NCBI GenBank assembly: GCA_963838495.1 | Contig: CAWIRC010000001.1 | Location: 62,001-126,000, forward strand | Direction: 5' to 3' | DNA length: 64,000 nt | DNA from: JBEKIK01 sp963838495 | GTDB taxonomy: Bacteria; Planctomycetota; Planctomycetia; Pirellulales; Thermoguttaceae | In this document: positions 60,582 through 64,000 of the stretch, piece by piece | Position numbering within the stretch: the first letter of the stretch is position 1 | Layout of the letters: every line of letters starts with the position of its first letter | Notes under the pieces: model-generated | Seen by the model: the letters and a program-made list of their open reading frames with translations, nothing else | Database searches by the model: none | Told to the model about the DNA's origin: nothing | Translations under genes and position numbers: made by a program

Positions 60582-62375
60582 TTGAAAGACCGGCTAAGCA
60601 GGCTTGCTCAGGTTGTCCGTCGCGCTCTCATGGAAGCCCGGCAATTGGCTGAAAGAAAGTGCTTCGAACAAGCACTGCTTGAAAGCGAGGAAGCCCTGAA
60701 AAAATCGCACGAGGAATTGGAACGCAGGGTTCAACGACGCACCGCGGAGCTTTTAAAGGTCAATGACGAGCTGGCCGCGGAGATCTCCGAGCGAAAACGG
60801 GCCGAACAGGAATTGCACAAGGCCTCGCTTTATGCCCGCAGCCTGATCGAGGCCAGCCTTGATCCGCTGGTGACCATCAGCCACGGCGGGAAAATAACCG
60901 ATGTAAACAAAGCTACGGAAGTGGTGACGGGCGTGGTCCGGGAGAATTTGATAGGCAGCGATTTTTCCACCTATTTCACCGACCCACAAAAGGCCGATGA
61001 GGGTTATCGAAAAGTCCTGTCCGAAGGATCGGTGACCGACTACCCGCTGACCATCCGGCACACGTCGGGCTGCACGACCGACGTGCTTTATAACGCCACG
61101 GTCTACCGCAACGAGGCCGGCGAGGTGCAGGGCGTCTTTGCCGCGGCCCGCGACGTGACCGAACACAACAGGATGGACAAGGAATTGCAGGCCCTGCACG
61201 CTGCCCTGGAACGCCGGGCCGCGCAGTTGCGGAGCCTGGCCTCGGAACTCACCCTTGCCGAACAACGCGAACGCCGGCGACTGGCCCAACTCCTGCACGA
61301 CCATCTGCAGCAACTTCTTTATGCGGCCCGCCTAAGCATAACTACCATCAAGCGCAAGGCGGCCGACAAGGATTTACAGGCCATGATCCAGCAACTCGAC
61401 TCGTTGATCGGCCAATGCATCGATGAGTCGCGCTCGGTTACGCTCGAACTCAGCCCCCCGGTGTTATACGACGCCGGGCTGGTGCCGGCCCTGGAATGGC
61501 TCGCCCGGCAAATGCAGCTCATCTACGGGCTTATGGTAAAAGTGCAGGCCGAAGCCCAAGCCGAACCCGAAGCCGAAGACATCAAGGTCCTGCTTTTCCA
61601 ATCGGTTCGCGAATTGCTATTTAACGTGGTGAAACATGCCGGGGCGGAAAACGCATCGGTAAAAATGAGTTCGGCGCCCGACCGCCAGGTGCGCATCGAC
61701 GTTGTCAACAAAGGCGCGGGCTTCGATGTGGAACACGCGCAAACCAATGGCGACAAGGCGGGATTCGGCCTGTTCAGCATTCGGGAACGGCTGGAACAAA
61801 TGGGAGGCCGATTGGAAGTGCATACCGCCGCCGGACAAGGAACCAGCGTTTCGATCTTCGCCCCATGCCATTTGCCAAAGTCAACTGTTGAGGGCGAAAT
61901 AGCTGCCCCGCAATGTCCGGCCGGAACACATTCTACGGATGGAATTCCTGAATCTGCTGCAACGAATCTATCCGACAAGTCCATCTCCCGGAGGATTCGA
62001 GTCTTGCTTGCCGACGACCATACCGTTCTCCGCAAGGGCCTGGTCGGCGTGCTTAACCAGGAACCGGACATCGAGGTGGTTGCCGAGGCGGCCGACGGGG
62101 AAATGGCCGTTGAACTGGTAAAGAAATATAACCCGGACGTGGTATTAATGGACGTTACCATGCCCAAGGTCGATGGAATCGAAGCCACACGCAGGATCAC
62201 AGGCGCTCAATTGGGGGTGAGCGTCATAGGCTATTCCGCCCACAAGGAAGAAGACCTGGCCCAGGCATTGTATAAAGCCGGGGCTATAGGTTATTTGTCC
62301 AAGGACGAACCGGCGGAATTGTTGATTGCCACCATCCGCAACGTACCTCCTAGAACGGGCAAAGATTGTTCGTAA
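60582..62375 (+). CDS. hybrid NarL-type kinase, fragment 2 of 2 (PAS, HisKA_3, HATPase, receiver)
   Basis: Continues the receiver (conserved Lys in YVLKD), a coil, then a PAS domain (YARSLIEASLDPLVTISHGG to GVFAAARDVT). The HisKA_3 dimer helix (ERRRLAQLLHDHLQQLLYAA, phospho-acceptor His) marks a NarL/UhpB-type kinase, with an HATPase (ELLFNVVKHAGAENASVKMS; GFGLFSIRERLEQMGGRLEV). A second receiver at the C-terminus has VVLMDVTMPKVDG and no effector. Full gene 60265-62375. Together with the LuxR-type gene downstream it makes a multistep relay. Confidence 0.85.
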   Translation: MKDRLSRLAQVVRRALMEARQLAERKCFEQALLESEEALKKSHEELERRVQRRTAELLKVNDELAAEISERKRAEQELHKASLYARSLIEASLDPLVTISHGGKITDVNKATEVVTGVVRENLIGSDFSTYFTDPQKADEGYRKVLSEGSVTDYPLTIRHTSGCTTDVLYNATVYRNEAGEVQGVFAAARDVTEHNRMDKELQALHAALERRAAQLRSLASELTLAEQRERRRLAQLLHDHLQQLLYAARLSITTIKRKAADKDLQAMIQQLDSLIGQCIDESRSVTLELSPPVLYDAGLVPALEWLARQMQLIYGLMVKVQAEAQAEPEAEDIKVLLFQSVRELLFNVVKHAGAENASVKMSSAPDRQVRIDVVNKGAGFDVEHAQTNGDKAGFGLFSIRERLEQMGGRLEVHTAAGQGTSVSIFAPCHLPKSTVEGEIAAPQCPAGTHSTDGIPESAATNLSDKSISRRIRVLLADDHTVLRKGLVGVLNQEPDIEVVAEAADGEMAVELVKKYNPDVVLMDVTMPKVDGIEATRRITGAQLGVSVIGYSAHKEEDLAQALYKAGAIGYLSKDEPAELLIATIRNVPPRTGKDCS

Positions 62376-62467
62376 ATAGGTAATTGACAAACAAGTTTAT
62401 ATCTGACAGAATGAGGAATACAATCGTGCTGGACATCAAATATCATGATTATGCTAATGTATTAAGT

Positions 62468-62878
62468 ATGAGCGTCACCAGCAAACTATCTAAAGTGCAG
62501 AAAAGACATAAGGTATTGATTGTCGATGATCACCCCATTGTTCGCCGCGGTCTGGCCGAACTGATTGCCATGGAGCCGGACATGGAAGTGTGCGGTGAGG
62601 CAGCCGACATGGCCGAGGCCATTAAGCAAATAGAAACCGCTTGCCCGGACGTGGCCATTATCGATATCTCTCTTAAGAGCGGCTACGCTTTGGAACTTAT
62701 CGAGCACATCAAGGCCAACCATGCCGGCGTAAAAATGCTGGTCTCCTCGATGCACGATGAACTGATGTTTGCCGAGCGTTGTCTTCGCGCGGCGCCCTGG
62801 GTTACGTTCCAAAGCTGGAAGCCACCGAAACCCTGCTCGACGCCATCCGCCAAGTATTGCGCGGCGAAATATATTTGA
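62468..62878 (+). CDS. LuxR/NarL-type response regulator, fragment 1 of 2 (receiver)
   Basis: Probable start at ATG 62468 (MSVTSKLSKVQKRHKVLIVD). Receiver domain: KVLIVDDHPIVRRGLAELIA (acidic pair) and VAIIDISLKSGYALELIEH with Asp in IDIS as the phospho-acceptor. Frame breaks near 62791; one missing G in gcggcgccc restores AGALGYVPKLEATETLLDAI. Confidence 0.75.
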   Translation: MSVTSKLSKVQKRHKVLIVDDHPIVRRGLAELIAMEPDMEVCGEAADMAEAIKQIETACPDVAIIDISLKSGYALELIEHIKANHAGVKMLVSSMHDELMFAERCLRAAPWVTFQSWKPPKPCSTPSAKYCAAKYI

Positions 62879-63141
62879 CTTCCAGGATGTCCAACCGTCT
62901 AATGCACAACCTGGTCGACAAACCCAGCGATGTTGATCCCATCAAGACTCTATCCAACCGCGAAGTGGAAGTTTTCGAGATGATCGGGCAGGGCCTGACC
63001 ACCCAGCAAATCGCGGGAAAATTAAAACTCAGTCCCAAAACCGTGGAAACCCACCGGGAAAAGATCAAGGCGAAATTAGACCTCAAAAACAGCGCCGAAC
63101 TCAACCGCCGCGCAGTTCAATGGGTCCTGGAAAATTCTTAG
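62779..63141 (+). CDS. LuxR/NarL-type response regulator, fragment 2 of 2 (HTH output)
   Basis: C-terminal half: end of the receiver, linker, and the LuxR-type DNA-binding domain LSNREVEVFEMIGQGLTTQQ with IAGKLKLSPKTVETHREKIK, a classic LuxR helix-turn-helix. Whole gene 62468-63141, about 225 residues. Likely target of the NarL-type kinase upstream. Confidence 0.88.
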   Translation: MSSRGALGYVPKLEATETLLDAIRQVLRGEIYLTSRMSNRLMHNLVDKPSDVDPIKTLSNREVEVFEMIGQGLTTQQIAGKLKLSPKTVETHREKIKAKLDLKNSAELNRRAVQWVLENS

Positions 63142-63151
63142 CTCGTGTAAT

Positions 63152-63177
63152 GTAGCAGGCCCACTCCGTGTGCCGTC
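63152..63177. repeat. 26-bp palindromic repeat, copy 2
   Basis: gtagcaggcccactccgtgtgccgtc, one base different from the copy at 35488-35513, and also directly downstream of a gene's stop (10 bases). Confidence 0.7.
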
Positions 63178-63190
63178 TCGTTCGCTGCGT

Positions 63191-64000
63191 TTACTCATAG
63201 CGCAGGGCTTCAATGGGATCCAACCTGGAGGCCTTCCAGGCCGGGTAGAATCCGAAGATAACGCCTACAGAGGCGGAAACCGCTACCGCCGCGATAATTG
63301 CCGGCAGCGAGATTTCGGTGGGCCAATGTTTGATGGCCCGCACTAAAATCGACGCCACCCGGCCCACGATGATCCCTATCCCGCCGCCGAAAAGACAAAG
63401 TACCACGGCCTCGACGAGAAATTGCCGCAAGATATGGTAAGACTTCGCCCCGACCGCCATGCGCAGGCCGATTTCCCGCGTGCGCTCGGTGACTGAAACC
63501 AACATTATATTCATGATGCCCACTCCGCCTACGACTAGTGAAATCAGGGCCACAATCAAGAGCAGGGTAGCCATCAACTCGCCGGCTTGAGCCAAGGTTT
63601 TAGTGATTTCAGTCATGTCGCGGATGTTGAAGTCATCGGGGTCGCCGGAGTGAATGTGATGCCGCTCCCGCAGAAGCCCGGTAATTTCATCCATTGCCTG
63701 GGGAATCTCCTCCGCCGAAGCCGCCTTGGCGAGAATTTGGTCTACATTGGTGAAGCGGATCGGTTGCGGCGTGTCGGCCGCTTGGGTGGTCGATGGAGTA
63801 ATGTATAGCGCGGTTGTGCCGGGATATAGATTGCTCAGCGTATTGACAGCCGTGCTCGTGCCGCCGGCGTTGGCTGCGGCCGCGGCGCTTTGGTTGGCAT
63901 TGGCCATTTGTGCGCCGCTGATGCGGTATTTGATTGTTGTCCACGGGGCCAAGAGGATGTCGTCTTGATCCATGCCCATCATATTCGCACCCTTCATGGG
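63191..64000 (-). CDS. MacB-like ABC transporter permease, 5' part outside window
   Basis: C-terminal 270 residues of an FtsX/MacB-type permease; the frame is open through base 64000, so the start lies beyond the window. A periplasmic segment rich in Ala/Asn/Thr (QSAAAAANAGGTSTAVNTLS) is followed by ETKTLAQAG-type and three membrane helices (LLLIVALISLVVGGVGIMNI, FLVEAVVLCLFGGGIGIIVG, ISLPAIIAAVAVSASVGVIF), with the family motif RTREIGLRMAVGA and the ending FYPAWKASRLDPIEALRYE. Usually works with a MacB ATPase and a MacA membrane-fusion protein in efflux; neither is visible here. Confidence 0.9.
   Translation of the reverse strand, partial: PMKGANMMGMDQDDILLAPWTTIKYRISGAQMANANQSAAAAANAGGTSTAVNTLSNLYPGTTALYITPSTTQAADTPQPIRFTNVDQILAKAASAEEIPQAMDEITGLLRERHHIHSGDPDDFNIRDMTEITKTLAQAGELMATLLLIVALISLVVGGVGIMNIMLVSVTERTREIGLRMAVGAKSYHILRQFLVEAVVLCLFGGGIGIIVGRVASILVRAIKHWPTEISLPAIIAAVAVSASVGVIFGFYPAWKASRLDPIEALRYE

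Overview
The window looks like a chromosomal piece of a planctomycete (Planctomycetota; I cannot place it lower). The basis is gene content: a J-like/LamG membrane protein beside a shortened Hsp70, a Calx-beta surface protein with a C-terminal segment ending in DPLPIL, a GT-C/TPR membrane protein, tandem CsrA genes with a BON protein, a four-ACT aspartate kinase, exported GH16 and GH28 enzymes, and many short palindromic and text-like repeats. I see no rRNA, CRISPR, prophage or transposase gene.

Layout. 1-4.7 kb: end of a surface protein and a broken ftsH. 5.4-8.8 kb: small exported protein, YfiR-type periplasmic protein, hybrid histidine kinase. 9-19.5 kb: zinc-ribbon membrane protein, GH16 glucanase, FHA-like/Hsp70 pair divergent from the J-like/LamG protein, GH28 pectinase-like enzyme convergent with an AraC regulator, cupin, SDR. 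19.7-26 kb: 45-codon small ORF, diguanylate cyclase, Tat-exported DUF362 protein plus membrane polyferredoxin, two paralogous membrane proteins. 26-31.3 kb: homoserine dehydrogenase, ApgM-type phosphoglycerate-mutase-family protein, DUF4160/DUF2442 pair, four-ACT aspartate kinase. This looks like a threonine/aspartate-family locus. 31.3-46 kb: a MITE-like element, CX4CH protein, acylphosphatase, ABC-2 permease, RecA/KaiC-like ATPase, GT-C/TPR protein, purN, ileS, DUF2809, purine nucleoside phosphorylase, an acidic protein and a GT2/TPR glycosyltransferase. 46.3-56.2 kb: a very large unrecognised membrane protein convergent with a bacterial alpha-2-macroglobulin. 56.4-64 kb: csrA, csrA and a BON protein, divergent from a phosphorelay of PAS sensor, kinase, receiver, hybrid NarL-type kinase and LuxR-type regulator, then the end of a MacB-like permease.

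The dominant technical signal is about two dozen single-base frameshifts in otherwise well-conserved genes, including essential ones (ileS, ftsH). Most are missing bases in short homopolymers or doublets. I read these as residual long-read consensus errors rather than decay, so fragments of one gene are listed separately and tied together in the text. The strongest biological leads are the ApgM-like protein as a possible homoserine kinase replacement, palindromic repeats inserted in frame inside IleRS and alpha-2-macroglobulin, the FHA/Hsp70/J-like module lacking HPD, and two sensors sharing a nearly identical PAS domain.
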